A stretch of DNA of 64,000 nucleotides, taken from Tolypeutes matacus. Lineage: Eukaryota > Chordata > Mammalia > Cingulata > Chlamyphoridae. A model generated the notes under the pieces. The model was not told the DNA's origin and did no database searches. It saw only the letters and a program-made list of their open reading frames with translations. How positions within the stretch are numbered: the first letter of the stretch is position 1; each line of letters starts with the position of its first letter. The stretch is from NCBI GenBank assembly GCA_026826555.1, contig JAKSZT010020895.1, positions 2,900,766 through 2,964,765 of the forward strand, given 5' to 3'. The translations under genes were made by a program, and so were the position numbers. This document shows, piece after piece, positions 36,237 through 49,772 of this stretch.

Positions 36237-37158
36237 TCATGTTGAAAATAACAAAATTCTTTGGAGCATGTACTTGAGGGCTTCTTTCACCTGCTGATTC
36301 TTTAGGGTGTAAATGAAGGGGTTGAGTAAAGGAGCAACAGAGGTGTTGAGCACAGCGACACCTTTAAGTTAAAGTCACCCTATTCTTTACTGAGGGCTTC
36401 ATGTACATAAAGATACAAGCCCCATAAGCAATGGGGACATAAAACATGTGTGAGGAACAAGTGGAGATGGCCTTTGCTCATTGTTGAGCAGAAGGGAATT
36501 TTAGAATGGTGTGAGGATGTACGCATAGGAGAGGACCACTAACAGCAATGTGAGCACAAGTGTTACCACGGCTGAGACAAAACACATCAAGGGAGCATCG
36601 GTGCAAGAGATTTGCAGGATAGGAGAAAAGTCACATAGGAAGTGATCAATAGTTTTGGAGGCTCAGAAATCCAGTTTCAGCCCCAAAACCAAAGGGGGAA
36701 AAATGATTAAGAATATAATTACCCATTAGCTGAGAACCAGATGGTAGCACACTTTGCTGTTCATAATGATCAGTAAAGCAGCAGTTTGAAGATGGCAACA
36801 TAGCGGTCATAGGACATGGCAGCTAGAAGGTAAAATTCTGTGACTCCTAATAAAAGAAAAAAGAACATTTAAGTAGCACAAGCATTATAGGAAATGATTT
36901 TGTCTCCAGTTAGAATGGTTATCAAGAATCGTGGAATGCAGACAGTTGTGAATGAAATTTCCAAGAAAGAGAAATTTTGGAGGCTAAAATACATTGGAGG
37001 CAGGGTTCCAGCACAGTGAGGATGATGATGATGATGAAGTTCCCCATGAGGGCTAACATGTAGTTGAGAAAGAGAAAGAGGAAAATCACAATTTGCAGCT
37101 GAGGGTCTTCTGTCAGTCCAAGCAGAATGAAGTTTATCTCCAATGATTGATTCTTCAT
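36237..37158 (-). pseudogene. OR6C-type olfactory receptor pseudogene, near full length
   Basis: The start is at 37158 and the final TGA at 36237-36239, 922 nt, so almost the full length of an OR coding exon. Recognisable in order are the N-terminal '[18 protein letters not shown]', a TM2-TM3 stretch with '[14 protein letters not shown]', the DRY region 'MSYDRYVAI', and a C-terminal tail '[16 protein letters not shown]'. A frameshift lies near 37005, just before the PMYF motif. An in-frame stop occurs at about 36867, and further stops follow after the DRY motif. More disruptions occur in the TM6 region near 36400-36500. A splice acceptor (AG at 37180-37181, TTTTCTTTAG) lies 21 nt upstream of the ATG. 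It is a decayed neighbour of the intact gene at 59633-60571, with the same orientation. Confidence 0.92.
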
Positions 37159-37181
37159 TTCTCTTTTGACTTACAGAATCT

Positions 37182-39850
37182 AAAGAAAACACAGACTAAT
37201 ATTACATGTAAGAAACATTTTTTTTTCATTCTGAACCACAGAAAGCTCCATATTTTAAAACTTACCATTTTGCTAATGTTTTCACGAATCAACTTAGAAC
37301 TCATCAAAAGTAACATGTCCTCAATTCATCAGCTGTCTTTATAAGAATGTTGATAGATTTTCCCCTTGTCTACATTTAATAAATTCTATTTACCAAATAA
37401 CAGTGAGTGTAACAATCATTTATCTCAGCAATTGATCTATGATCTATCCTGCAAGGAGAGCCCTAATAGTGTATTTAAATATATCAGATTTTCTGATTTC
37501 TGAATTTAGCTTATTTCAAGTAATTGGTTGACACTTAATATTTATCACCAAATTCAATTATTTCCTTATCTTATTTTTTATGAGTCACTTTGATTCAGAT
37601 TTTCTAAATCTTTCTGTTTGCTTATTCATCTATCTGTTTATCATTCCTGGTTTGTTTTATCACTGGCCTTTATGTACGATGCTTAGAAAACTTCCCAGTA
37701 TATTATTAACAATGGCACAAATCTGTATGACTTAGGAAATGAAATATGCAATGAAATCAAATACAAGTGACCTCTACAATTTATCTTTCTTTTTAGCATA
37801 TTCCATTAATAATAATTTCATATTATTTTCTTATTGTTGAACAAATTATATTAAGAAGCGTTAACTTTTAGTTTGAAAGCAACATGATTTTAAGGACTAG
37901 GTGAAGTGCTTGTCACTAACTAGTCCTGTGGCAGCAGCATTCCATAGATAGTAACTATAATTTTTAAAAATCATTCTTTGTTTCATGAGCAAAACTTATT
38001 TGTCTTATCCATTTTTTTGGGATTGCCAAGCAATGTTCAAAATGCTTCCTTCAATTTTCTCTTCTTTTTTAAAAAAGATAAGTTATAATTTAAAACAAAA
38101 AATGCCACATAAATGATTTTTCCTCTTCTGTTCAATTAGAATTATTCAAGTAAATCTCTCTGATTTTCTAGATAACATGTTATTCTTTTTTCCCTATATG
38201 CTTTAAGTGCAAGCAGATCTCTAAATTTTTTGAGTATACCAGATCATTATCTACTAGTCTTTGTGTGTGTGTGTTTGTGTGTGTGTATATATATATATAC
38301 CTGAAATAACAGTTTATACCTTGCATTTCAGCACAAAAATATTGCTATTTTTATTAACCCTTGATTTTTTTATTTGGTCATTTTTCTCATATCATAATAA
38401 AATATACATCTACTTTATAAATACATTATCTGTAGAATTTTATGCTATTGTGTACTAAATATAACTAGAAAAGACATTGTCTCTATTATTTCATCTTTGT
38501 TTTCTGTTAATCATAATCTTCCTATATTTGCTAAATATGCCAATTGTCTTTTACCTTGAACTGGGTATAAAAATGTTTATTTAAAGCAGGATAAGTAGTT
38601 ATGATTTTTGATACAGAGCTTTAAAAATTAAGCCAATAATTTTCTGTTAACGACAAGCAACTAACTGAGGCATTGGAATGAGATTTCCACAAAATCTAAA
38701 GAATAGCTGCTCTCTAAATTTCCTCCATGATGCATCCACCACAACTTCCATTTTTTTTTTAGATCAATGAGGAAAATGACTTAGAGTGTCATTTTGTAGT
38801 TTAAAATATACATACTGTTATAGCTTTATACATCCATCTTATATATTCTTATCTAAAACTAATTAAGAATATTTATTCCACCATCAAAAGGAATAGATCA
38901 ATTGGACCATTTAAGGGCAAATATAATTCCCTGCCACAGACTTCCAAACTTTTGCTATAACCTCTGATTGAGACAAGATAAGTTAAAATTAAATTCTGCC
39001 TTACCTTTCACAGGGTATGTTGGGATTTATTTTCAGTCTTTGTACATGATAGACTTTATGGGCTAACTAAATAGAGGTGATTATAATCACTTCAAGACAT
39101 TATTCAATTATTAAAGTATTGTTATATACCAATTTTTAAAAAGAAGAATCCAAGTAACAGATGAATTGAGACAATTAATTTAGTTTGAGTGACTTCCAAC
39201 TGTTACTTCCTCCTTATTTATTACATAAAACAAGATTCAGATAAAAAAAAAATTCCTAATGTATCTCTCTCATTCTTTCTAGGTTTGATAAATTTTCTTA
39301 AAGATTCTCTTAATCTTTAGCTAGAAGTGTTATTTCAGAGATGCAAAGATCAAAACTTAGAAAAATGTATCTTAACAGGAATTTAACATATTCCAAGATT
39401 CTACCAAAGGTGCAGTTTTACTCAAGGGAATCTATTGAAATTGCCAAATAAAAGAAAAAAGGAAAAAAATTTCCCTGGGGACTACTACAAATCTATTAAT
39501 TATGTACAAAAAATCAATTTTACTAAATTGCTTAGGAAAAAAGCTGAAAGAACTGTATCCAAAATAACAACTGTTTATTTTTATATATATAAGAAATATG
39601 TAGCAATAAAATCAGTTGCTTCATAGACCTAAGGCAATATAGAAACATTTATTCATTTTTTTCCCTCCAATGAGAAATTTCTCTTACTTTCACTAAGAAA
39701 ATATATAATTTAGTATGTCTGTAATAGGCCTGGATAATGCAAAGAGATTTCTTAGAGGGTTTTATTTCTGAGTATAATGTCTAACTAACCAAGTGTAATG
39801 ATTTGTTTGGTTATAAGTATGTTTTCACTTTGGAATATCAAAAAAATTCC
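37182..39850. other. gene-free stretch
   Basis: AT-rich upstream flank of the pseudogene. No gene and no firm repeat other than the GT/AT microsatellite at 38262-38300. Confidence 0.4.
38262..38300. repeat. (GT)n(AT)n microsatellite
   Basis: A GT run followed by an AT run; low complexity. Confidence 0.95.
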
Positions 39851-41120
39851 TGTGGTGTGTTTGGTTTGTGACATATGTGCCTGCGCAGGATGATTTAAAT
39901 ATCAAAAAATTTTTTTAATTGTATCATTATCTTTCTTTTCCAAAGGTGTTTTGCCTATCCAGGTTCTGTGCTTTATCGTATGAATTTAAGAATCAGCTTG
40001 CCAATTTCTCCTTAAAATGAGAAAAGCCTGCAGGGATTCTCCTTTAGATTACAATGAATCTATAGATATTTCAGGAGTATCGGCATCTGAAAAATATTGT
40101 CTTCTGATTCATCAATATACTATATTTATGCATTATTTAGATCTAAATTCTTTCAGAAATGTGTGGTTTTCAGAGTACAGATTTTCCAAACCTTTTGTCA
40201 GATTTATCGCTAAGCATTTCAAAGTTTCTTTTTTAGTTTATTGAAAACGGCATTTAAAAAACTTTTAATTTCTAATTTTCAATGATAGCATATAGAAATA
40301 AAATTATTTTTGTATTCATCTCCTTACCCTCAAAACATGCTGAACTCTTTTACTAGTTCCAATAACATATTTGTAGATACAACTAGATTCTCTACATTGA
40401 TGATAATGTCTTTGAATAAAAACAGTTATTTTTTCCATTATGGATGTCTATCATTTTAGCACTGAACAGTGCTATTTCTAGCTATTTCTAGATTCCCTTC
40501 CTTTGTCAGATTGAGCAATTTGCATTTTAATCCTAATTTTCTCAGAATTTTTTTCAGTAATGGGTGTTGAATTTAATCAGAGAACTTCTCTGTGCCCATT
40601 TAAATAATCAATTTTGTTTGTTTGTTTCTTAATGAAATGAATTATCTTGATTCATTTTCTAGTGTTGACACCAAAAAAGCATTCACCAGAGAAACCCCAC
40701 TTTGTCATGATGTATTATCATTTTTATATTTTGTTAGGTATAATTCGATAAATATTGTTTAGAATTTCTGAATCTATAGTCATGAAGGATAAGATCTGTA
40801 GTTTTATTTTCTTTTTAATGTCTCTTCTGGTTTTGGCATAAGGGTAACGCTGGCTTCATGAATTGAATGGAGAAGTATTTGCTCATCTTCAAATTTTTTG
40901 GCATGAATGTGTGTATAATTGATATTAATTTTTTTTTTTAATTTGGCAAGCTTCACAACCAATATCATCTAGATCTAGCCTGTTCTGCAGGGAGGTTTTT
41001 AACTACAAATCAATTACGTTAACAGAAATAGAACTATTCAGTTTGTATATATCTTCTTGCATGACCATTGTCAGTGTGTTTCATTCAAGGATTTTTTTTC
41101 ATTTCATCTAAATTGTCAAA
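39851..41120 (-). repeat. L1 ORF2 (reverse transcriptase region), antisense, decayed
   Basis: Antisense L1 ORF2 landmarks: 'aatgaatctatagatatttc', 'aaaccccactttgtcatgat', 'agggtaacgctggcttcat'. These correspond to the RT domain on the minus strand. Frames are broken. Confidence 0.75.
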
Positions 41121-42073
41121 GTTTTTGGTATAAAGTTGTTCATAAGGTGTCCTTACTTTTATTTTGATAACTACAATCTGTAGTGATGTCTTCTTAGTCA
41201 GTTCTAAAATAAGTAATGTATGCCTTATCAATTTTCCATTATAATTCTGACCAGAGTCATATTAATCTATAAAACAAAGATATTTGACCTTTAGCTCCTA
41301 TAGGAATAAAATCTAAAAGCATAACAATCTTCAAAAGAAATTAAAAAGGCCATCATACATTTTAGAATTAAATGTTGGCATGGTTATTTTAAAATGATCA
41401 TTTATATTAGAAGAAAACAAGCAAATAATTAAGTTCATTTTAAGCAACAAGATATTCATCAAAATATAAATTCAAATCAATAATATCAAAGACATTTTGT
41501 AAAAATTCTGTATTCTTAAGTTTCAATCACCTCATGATTTCTTTTTAGTAATTCATTATTCTGTAGCTCTGTCTTCATAAAAGTCTAAAATCAATCACAA
41601 TCGAGTAGTAATGAATTGGCCTAATGGTAAAATTTCAGTGTCCAAATGCAGTCACTAAAAAAAGATGCCAAAACTTCTGGAAGAAATGACTGATTTTTTA
41701 TATGGGGAAAGAAATGTTCAGGATGGGCCTGGAAGATATGATTGTACCCAAAAGCATGGAAGCAATCTAAAATAAAGGGAAGGACACAGTAGTCAAACAG
41801 AAGGAGTTCCAACTTACTTAGGAAAAGACAACTTGAATATCTAAAATATAAAGATTGTGGCATAAAACTAATCACATATCAGGGGTCAGCACCGTTTTTC
41901 AGATAATGGCCAGTGTTTTAGTTTTCTAAGTCAAATTGAGACTGTGGGGTATGCTAAAGATGATAACTCTGTCTCATTAATTGATGCTACATATGTCACC
42001 AATGTGAGGGAAAAGGACTCTTAAAAAATAAAGTACCTAGGATACATAGAAACCCAGTGAAACATATGTACCG
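41121..42073. other. gene-free stretch
   Basis: Nothing recognised. The 84-codon open frame at 41621-41875 (minus) has no family resemblance. Confidence 0.4.
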
Positions 42074-42164
42074 GGAAACGGATGTGGCTCAAAAGGTTCG
42101 GCGTCCATCTACCATATGGAGAGACCAGGGTTCGATCCCCAGTACCTCCCGGTAAAAAAAAAAA
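42074..42164 (+). repeat. DAS-type SINE, well preserved
   Basis: 91 bp including the A-box region 'GATGTGGCTCAA', the B box 'GGTTCGATCC' and a poly(A) tail. It is the clearest marker of Xenarthran origin in the window. Confidence 0.85.
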
Positions 42165-42199
42165 AGAAACATATGTACCATCTTTGCTGCTTGATTTAA

Positions 42200-42231
42200 A
42201 ACACACACACATAGACACACACACACACACA
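42200..42231. repeat. (CA)n microsatellite
   Basis: CA run interrupted once by 'atag'. Confidence 0.9.
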
Positions 42232-42417
42232 ATTCTGATTTAAGACAAACACACATGATCCTCATTTAAGATACATACACACATGCACATATGTACTTAT
42301 ATGCAATAAAGAAATTATAATGTGAACTGGGTATTAATGATGTTAAGAGCATTTTTGTTAAGTGCAATGAGGTTGATGATATAGTGTTATGCATAAAAAG
42401 AAGTCATTAAGATTTGA

Positions 42418-42505
42418 GGGAGGGAGTAGATGTGACTCAAGCAGTTGAGGGCCCACTTCTCACATAGAAAGTCCCAGATTTGGTTCCTGGTGCCTCCCAA
42501 AAACA
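42418..42505 (+). repeat. DAS-type SINE, diverged
   Basis: 'gtagatgtgactcaagcagt' and 'tttggttcctggtgcctccc' mark A-box and B-box regions of the same SINE family. Confidence 0.75.
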
Positions 42506-42538
42506 TAAACAACAAGCAAACAAACAAAAAGCCAAATC

Positions 42539-42655
42539 AGGGGAGCTGATGTGGCTCAGTGGTTGAGCCCTGGCTTCCCATATATCAGGACTAGGATTCA
42601 GTCCCTGGCCCTGGTACCTCAAACAAAGAATATTTTTTTAATTAAAAAAAAAAAA
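42539..42655 (+). repeat. DAS-type SINE, diverged
   Basis: 'gagctgatgtggctcagtgg' start, 'ttcagtccctgg' B-box region and an A-rich tail to 42655. Confidence 0.75.
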
Positions 42656-45230
42656 AGATTTGATAGAGTAGCTATGAAGTCCTTAATGAGGAGTGGAGAA
42701 ATAAGTAGGGGGAATGTTTCAGTGGAAATTTCTGATTTTGAGTGGCAAATGTGGATTTTTTATGCTGATGCGAGATTCTTTCTTTTGCAGTATTGTAACA
42801 TATTTTCCCACTCCTTCTCCAAAATACTCAGTAAATTCTAAAAATTCATGAATTTTGGGGGCAGTTATGGAGTCACTTTTCTCTTTTCTTTGTTTTTATT
42901 TTTGTTTCTTACAAATTAATTACTAAAATAAAAATTTTCTATTGCTTTTGGGGTGCTATGTGAAAAGAGCGTTTATATCGAAAGAGTATAGGAACAAAGA
43001 AAACATAAAATTTTAAGTCACAGAAGAGTCAACATAAATCTAAATGACAACAGTATATGTCTAAGACAACAATATATATCTTATCAGGTTAAGGGATTTG
43101 GTCATCCAATATGACATATTGTTTTCTTAAAATTACTACATGTACAGAATGAAGCTATATTCTTTGACTTGAATGAGCACACCATATATGGAAGTCAAAG
43201 GATTACACAATCTCTGTACTGAATATATATGTCATAAGACTATAATAGTTAGTTGAAAATATTTTGGAGGGAAAAAACATACCAACTATTTGGGATTCTG
43301 GTGGCCTAGGAGAAAATCCTAGAGGAGAAGTTATGTGAGCTAATGCTTGAACAACAAAGCAGAATCAGACAAGTGAAGAAGGTAAAAAAACTTATTACAG
43401 ATTAAGAAAGTAGCAAATGTCAATGTATAGAGACATAAGAAAGTATAGAAACTCCTGGAAAGTAGGATACATCAGAAACATTCAATATATTGGATGGATA
43501 GAGACAATGTGGGGGGGAAATATTAGCAATAGGCATGCAATCTGTTCTTTCCCATTACTGATGACTATTTTGGGGAAGAATAAAATAATAATGACCAACC
43601 CTCTAGGAAACTTCCTAATGGTACTTACCAGGGGAGAGTCCTTATCTATGGAATACTTTTAACAAAATTTAAGTTTTCTATAAGAATTCTGTCTAGAATT
43701 GCTTCCAGGAAAAAAATCTGGAATCTATAAATTTGTGGGAAAATACTCCCTGAAATGTCATGTAATCTATATAAACTTTGATTATAAAAAGAAGATATTT
43801 CATTATCAAAATAACTTCATTTTATTAAAATGATGTGCCCATGTACACCTGTTACCTCTGGGCTAACGTATATCCTAAGGTGTGAAGAAAAGACTACAAA
43901 GTGCAAGCAAGTAGGCCATCTTGAACTTCTGCTTGCTTCCTTGTACCTTACAATTCTTGTGTTCTAAAAATTCTTAATAAAGCTTGATTAATAGTATGAA
44001 TCCTGTATCACAGATTTGACAACGCATATTTTGTGTTATTTCAATTTAGAGGAATTTTGAATTTTCTAAGGATTTGCAATTTGTTATAAAATTTGTATTG
44101 CTTAATGTTTTTAGATCTTAGGCTTGAAAAGGCTCTAGATGTATCAGACCAAATATTTATCAGGTGTAGAATATAACTGAAGAGTTTATAGACAAAATAT
44201 TTCATTTTCATTATAAGTGATAACTCACCAAGGTAATTCATTTTAAGACCAAAAATTTTAAATATGTCAAAAGACTTAATGGAGTATATCAGAATTATAC
44301 ACCAGATACAAATGTTTTAAACTCATTGCTGTGATCAATGATTAGAAAAAATATATGATATGTACCTTTCTGCAATACATTTAGAATATTTTCTTTCTAA
44401 CCAATGCTTAACTTAATATGACATGGGAAGTTGACCAAAAAAAAAAAAAAATCATATGTACACAATGAACAATACTGATCTGAGTTTATTCTATTCTTTT
44501 TTAAGTTTTATTAAGCAAAATAAGTATGTTGTGGCCGACTAAGATAATATGGAACCCATTGCACATGAAAAAAATGCAAAACTTTAGTATAAAATGCAGA
44601 ATCCTCTTAATGTCATATTAAATTATAATTTACATGAAATCACCAAAATGAAATTTTCTACAAAGGAAATATAAAGCTGCTACAAAAAATTAAAAATAAA
44701 ATTGCATAAATTACATAATAATTTTATGAAATTCATGATAGTTTTTCAATAATATTTTCTAATATTTAATTCATTTTAAAATCTTTATTATGATTTGTTA
44801 TTGACTATGTACTTTCATAAACCCACTCATTTGATATCCCTAACAACCTTGTGAAAGAGATAATTCATGTTTTTAAATGAGAAAACCAAAATTGAGCATG
44901 GTAAGTGACCTAGACAATACCATTCATTATCTTTTGCAATACTTTAAGGAAATTTATAATTAAATATTTGCACAAGTGATTTGAATACTATGAAACCATA
45001 ATTCACATGCTTCCAACAGTGTCTTCACAAAAATGTGAAAAAATATTTCAAAATATTGTATTATAGAATTTAACCCTAAGACATTTTTCTGTGGTGATAA
45101 CATCACAGAGGTCTAAATCATAGGGTCTAGGAAAGTGACCTTCTGTATACCAAATCTGGATAGTTCTTATAAATTTTGGAATAGAACCCTTTTTCTCCAA
45201 TCCAACAATTACTCCATTGTTTCATTTATT
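42656..45230. other. gene-free stretch
   Basis: AT-rich, no gene and no clear repeat; a poly(A) run occurs at about 44438-44452. Confidence 0.4.
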
Positions 45231-45386
45231 TTCTCCCTCACTACCTTCCTTTCTCCTTTCCTCCCTCCCTCCCTCCCTCGCTCCCTCCCTTCCTCCCTTC
45301 CTTTCTTACTTCTTTCCGTCCTTCCTTCTTCCTTTCTTCTTTCCTTCTTTTTTCACCTTCTCTCTTCTTCTTTCTCTCTTTCTTAC
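45231..45386. repeat. polypyrimidine (CTTT/CCCT)n tract
   Basis: About 155 nt almost free of A and G on this strand, mixing TCCC and TTTC units. It explains the low-complexity proline/serine/leucine open frames on this strand. Confidence 0.92.
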
Positions 45387-45780
45387 TATTCCCATCCACT
45401 CCCATTACCATAACAAAATGAATTTGATCTCAAATTCCAGATTTTCTCTTTATAAATAAATTATCTAAAGAATATTTTTCTTTGATAAAACTAAATCTTG
45501 AAGGACAAAAATGGGTGTTGTCAAAGAATATTTGAAAGAAGAATTATTGTACCAATATAAAAGATCCAGGACAATGGAATTTACTTTTATAAATCCAATA
45601 TCATTGTACTGTATTGATCCATTGATCCATCTTTGCCTAAAAGACCACAATGGGTGGTCAAATGGTATTGTAATGTTTTGTGATATTTATTAAAATATGT
45701 CAAAATATCATTCAGTGAACACTTGAGTATGGAGAATATCTGGTAGAGCTGAATGAAAGGAAATTTAGGCTGATCCTATA
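45387..45780. other. gene-free stretch
   Basis: Nothing recognised. Confidence 0.35.
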
Positions 45781-46900
45781 TAATATGCCTTTTCTGTTAT
45801 AGCTACCATAACACTAAATCTGCTTTGGTCAGTGGTGTTCCCCAACCCCCATTTTTTCCCATTCATCATTCTTGAGGACTTTAGGTAGATATCAGGTGGA
45901 GAGTGGAGATAGATATTATGCAGGCAGAGGAATGGAATTGTTTTACTTGCAGTTGAAGATACTCCTTATTTTTGGGGTGAGGCTGGTCCATCATCATTCC
46001 TTTATTTGGTTGCCCATGGCAGACCTGAAGAACTGGAGTATAGGCATTGACAGCACATCTGCTAGGTTTCTGGGCTCATCTGGCATATAGACAACATGAA
46101 GCCTTTTAGTCTCTGAGAACTATACTTAACAGGTAAATTGAAAATTATATGTTCAGATACAAGTGATAAAAGGATCATTATTAGTGAATTTATAAGAGTA
46201 TATTGATGTTATATTGAGGAAATAAATTTACATATATTCCTGCTGAAGGAGGGTTAATTTCATGAGGCCATGTGGCTTGCTTATGATATCCAGACATCTC
46301 TTGGGCACTCAAGAGCACTTTCGGTTGAGGATTTCTTTACTGTGGCATTTGTGAAGTCTAACTGAGATCTGCATAAGTGTTACTTCCCAAATGGCTTCTG
46401 AATTCACTTTGAAAGCTCTTGGACACGAAAATTTTACTTCATGTAATATTTCCCCCTTAATCAAGTTCTTTCTCCAAATGCACAGCTGAGTAACACATGC
46501 TAATAATAACTTGGTGCCAGAAGGGTCATCCCTGGGAGTTATGTCCCATGTTTAGAGGGAAGGTATAGAGTTGATTTGCAGATTTTGGTTTACAGAAAGG
46601 CCACCTTTGAGTAGCAAGGAGGTTTTCAGGGACCAAATCTTAGGCACTAATTGTACTTATGCTTATTTTCATGATTACAGGAATAAGTTTCATAAATGCA
46701 AGCCTTAAGATCAAGGGCTTGGGTTATTTGCCTGTTCACTTTTATTAGGCAAGGTTTATAAAATACAGAGTTGTCAGCCATTTTATTTGAGACAGAATCA
46801 GAACTTCCCCAGAAGGGAAGTTTAATATTATGCAAGCTACTTTGGGGCCTTCATCTACCCAAATATTACAGAAATGAAAAATCCAATCATCAATTTTATA
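45781..46900 (-). repeat. L1 3'-end-type repeat, antisense, diverged
   Basis: 'ggtgccagaagggtcatccc' followed by 'gggagttatgtcccatg' is the reverse complement of the 'gacatgactcctgg' block of the 9040-10650 repeat. The rest is more diverged. Confidence 0.45.
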
Positions 46901-46924
46901 TGCATAGGTAGCCAAAGCCACCTT

Positions 46925-48221
46925 GAATAAGAATAATGAAGTTGTAAGACTCACTCTTTCTGCTCTTAAAAGTAATTACAAAGCCATTGTAATCATAACA
47001 GCATGATATTTGCAGAAGGATAGACATATAGACCAATGGAATGTACTTGGAAGCTCAGAAATCAACTCTCAAATTTTGAATGACTGATTTTTGACAAGGG
47101 ACCAAAGACCACTCAATTAGGACAGAATATTCTCTGGAATATATGGTGCTGGGAAAACTGGATCTCCATTTACAAAAGAAAGAAGCAAGACCCCTACCTC
47201 ACAATTTTTTAAGATAACCAAAATATAAGCTCAAAATGGAATATCAAAAACCTTAATATAAGAGTAGAACCAGCAAACTCCTAGAAGAAAATATAAGGCA
47301 ACATCTACAGGAGCTTGTGTTACACAATGATGTCTTAGACCTTACTCCAAAAGTACAAGCAACAAGAGAAAAAAAAAAAAAAAAAAAAAAAAAAAACAGA
47401 TAAATTGACTGCATCAAAAATTTAAAAAACTTTGTGCCCAAAGTCTGTATCATGAAAATAAAATACTATCCTACACAATGGGAGAAAATGTTTGGAAACC
47501 ACATATCCAATAAAGGTTTAATATCCAGCAAATGTAAAGAATACTTCACCTTAATAGCAAAAATACAAACCACCCAATTAATAAAATGGACAGAAGCCTT
47601 GTATTGATATCTCTCTGAAGAAGTATATAAATGTCCAGGAAACACATGAGAGCTTCTCAACATCATTAGCCATCAGGGAAATGCAAACCATAACCACAAG
47701 ATACCATTTCACATCCTTTTGCATAACCACTAAAAGAAATGGAAAAGTAACACTTTTGGAGAGAGAGCAGAAAAATAGGAACACTCATTCATTTCTGGTA
47801 GCAATGTAAAATGGTGCAACTGCTGTGGAAGTGTTTGGCAGTTCCTCAGAAATAGAATTACCATATGACCCAGGGAATGAAACAGATATTTGCACATAGA
47901 TGTTCATAGGTACATTAGTCACAATTGCTAAAAGATGGAAGCAAACCAAGTATCCATCAACCAGTGAATGAATAAACATAATGTAGTATATACTGAAAAT
48001 TATTCAGCCAAAAAATGTAATGAAGTTCTGATACATGTGACACAAATGATGAACCTTGGAGACATCATGTTTAGTGTAATAAATCAGACACAAAAGTACA
48101 AATATTGTATGACTTCACTGATATGAAGAAATTAGGATAAGAAAATTCACAGAGTCAGAATCTAGAATATAGATTATCAGGGGATGGGATAGGATAGGAA
48201 ATGGGAACTTAAGGCTTAAGT
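46925..48221 (+). repeat. L1 ORF2 3' end, left half (split by NUMT)
   Basis: Sense L1 landmarks run in order: 'cagaaggatagacatataga', 'gtgctgggaaaactggatct', 'gaaatgcaaaccataaccac', 'taaaatggtgcaactgct', 'gatgttcataggtacatta'. A run of about 28 A lies at 47370-47397. It ends at 'gggaacttaaggcttaag', where mitochondrial sequence begins. The element continues at 54319. Confidence 0.85.
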
Positions 48222-49600
48222 GCAGGACAAGAGATATTTATCTCAAACTGACACTGAATAACAGTACAAACTATAAAACTATCCCTGAGCTTCAAACTAG
48301 ACTTCTTATCATTCACCTTTGGGCCAATCACCCTGTTTTGTCACCTGATCCATCATAGAATTCTCACTATGATATATACACTCTGACCCAAACATCAACT
48401 AATTCTTCAAATACCTCCTTTTATTTCTAATTACAATAATTATCTTAGTAACCCCCAACAACATATTCCAACTCTTCATCAGATGAGAAGGATTAGGAAT
48501 CACATCATCTCTTCTCATCAGATGGTGATATGGACAAGCAGATGCCAACACCGCGGCCCTACAAGCAATACTACATAATAGAATTGGGGATATTGGCTTT
48601 ATTGTAACAATAGCATGATTCCTTATACACCTAAACTCATGAGACTTCCAACAAATTTTCACGCTAAACCCCAACAACTCCTTACCCCTTCTAGGACTCC
48701 TACTAGCTGACAGCTGGAAAATCAGCCCAATTCAGACTGCACCCCTGACTATCATCAGCCATAGAAGGACCTACTCCAGTATCAGCCCTACTGCACTAAA
48801 GCACAATAGTAGTAGCAGGGGTTTTCCTGCTTTTACTATTTCACCCTCTCCTGCAAAATAACACCTTTATATTAACACTCACCCTATGCCTAGGAGCCAT
48901 CACCACCCTGTTCCCCACTATTTGTTCTCTAACACAGAACAACATCAAGAAAATTATTGCCTTCTCCACCTCAATCCAACTGGGCCTAATGGTAGTCACC
49001 ATTAGACTGAACCAACCCCACCTAGCATTCCTCCACATCTGCATGCACGCATTCTTCAAGGCTGCACCCAACTCATCTTTTTCACTCTCCTTGGCCAACC
49101 ACGATTCCCAACAGTAATCCTAATTAATGAGAACAACCCAGCCCTACTAAACCCCATCAAATGACTAGCACTAGGAAGCATCTCCGGTGGCTTCTTAATC
49201 TCAAACTTCATCCCACCCCAATTAACACCACAAACCACCATACCAAACTACCTAAAACTAACAGCACTTACTGTCTCAATCATAGGGTTTGCCCTAGCAA
49301 TAGAACTTAGCCAAATCACACTTAATCTCCGAACGAATCACCCAACATGTGCACACTCATTCTCCTCCCTCCTAGGCTTCTACCCAAACACCACACACCG
49401 ACTAACCCCTATACTATACCCTATCAATAAGCCAAAACCTAGCTTCACTTCTAGACCTAGTCTGATTAGAAAAAAATCCCTCCAAAAAGTGTATCCCAAC
49501 TTCAACTCTCAGCTTCCATAACTACATCCAACCAATCCTTCCTCATTTCCCTATCTTTAGCCAGCCTACTCTTCCTCTATTGCCTGCGGGTAATCTCAAT
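48222..49600 (+). pseudogene. ND5: NUMT ND5, copy A (deleted internally)
   Basis: This is mitochondrial NADH dehydrogenase subunit 5 (complex I, inner membrane). It begins within ND5 near the 'GQEIFISNWHW' region (about residue 60) and continues to the C-terminal 'LLDLVWLEK' region near 49470 and beyond. About 270 nt present in copy B (about 52203-52468) are missing at about 49060. Frameshifts occur near 48340 and 49070, and TGA codons abound. Over the stretch 49100-49390 it differs from copy B at roughly 6 % of positions. As a nuclear copy it is non-functional. Confidence 0.93.
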
Positions 49601-49722
49601 TACAATGAAGATACTTACAAACAAAGATCACCCAGCTACAACCACCAATCAACTACCATAGCTATGCAGAGCCAACCCATCAACAAAATCCTCACGAACT
49701 AAAGTCAAATCATTACCCCTTG
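49601..49722 (-). pseudogene. ND6: NUMT ND6 3' fragment
   Basis: In mtDNA, ND6 lies on the opposite strand directly after ND5. The sequence after the ND5 end here ('aaagatcacccagctacaac', 'caacaaaatcctcacgaac') is in the antisense sense expected of ND6. It continues copy A of ND5 without a break. Only about 110 nt remain before the jump to tRNA-Gly at about 49724. The exact ND5/ND6 border is not resolved. Confidence 0.6.
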
Positions 49723-49724
49723 TG

Positions 49725-49772
49725 CCAAAACTAATTGATTGGAAGTCAACTGTACTATTTGATACTAAGAGA
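49725..49772 (-). pseudogene. trnG: NUMT mitochondrial tRNA-Gly, partial
   Basis: Read on the minus strand, the D-arm/anticodon part 'CAGTTGACTTCCAATCAATT' (anticodon TCC) directly follows the COX3 end, which is the mtDNA order COX3-tRNA-Gly. The 3' part (T arm and acceptor) is missing at the junction with ND6. Confidence 0.75.

Noticed and set aside
42074..42164. A tRNA gene, suggested by the good A and B boxes
   Set aside because: The sequence cannot fold into a full cloverleaf and ends in poly(A); related copies lie nearby. It is a tRNA-derived SINE.
45135..45459. Two overlapping open frames rich in Ser, Leu, Pro and Phe
   Set aside because: They are translations of the polypyrimidine repeat at 45231-45386 and have no protein-like composition.
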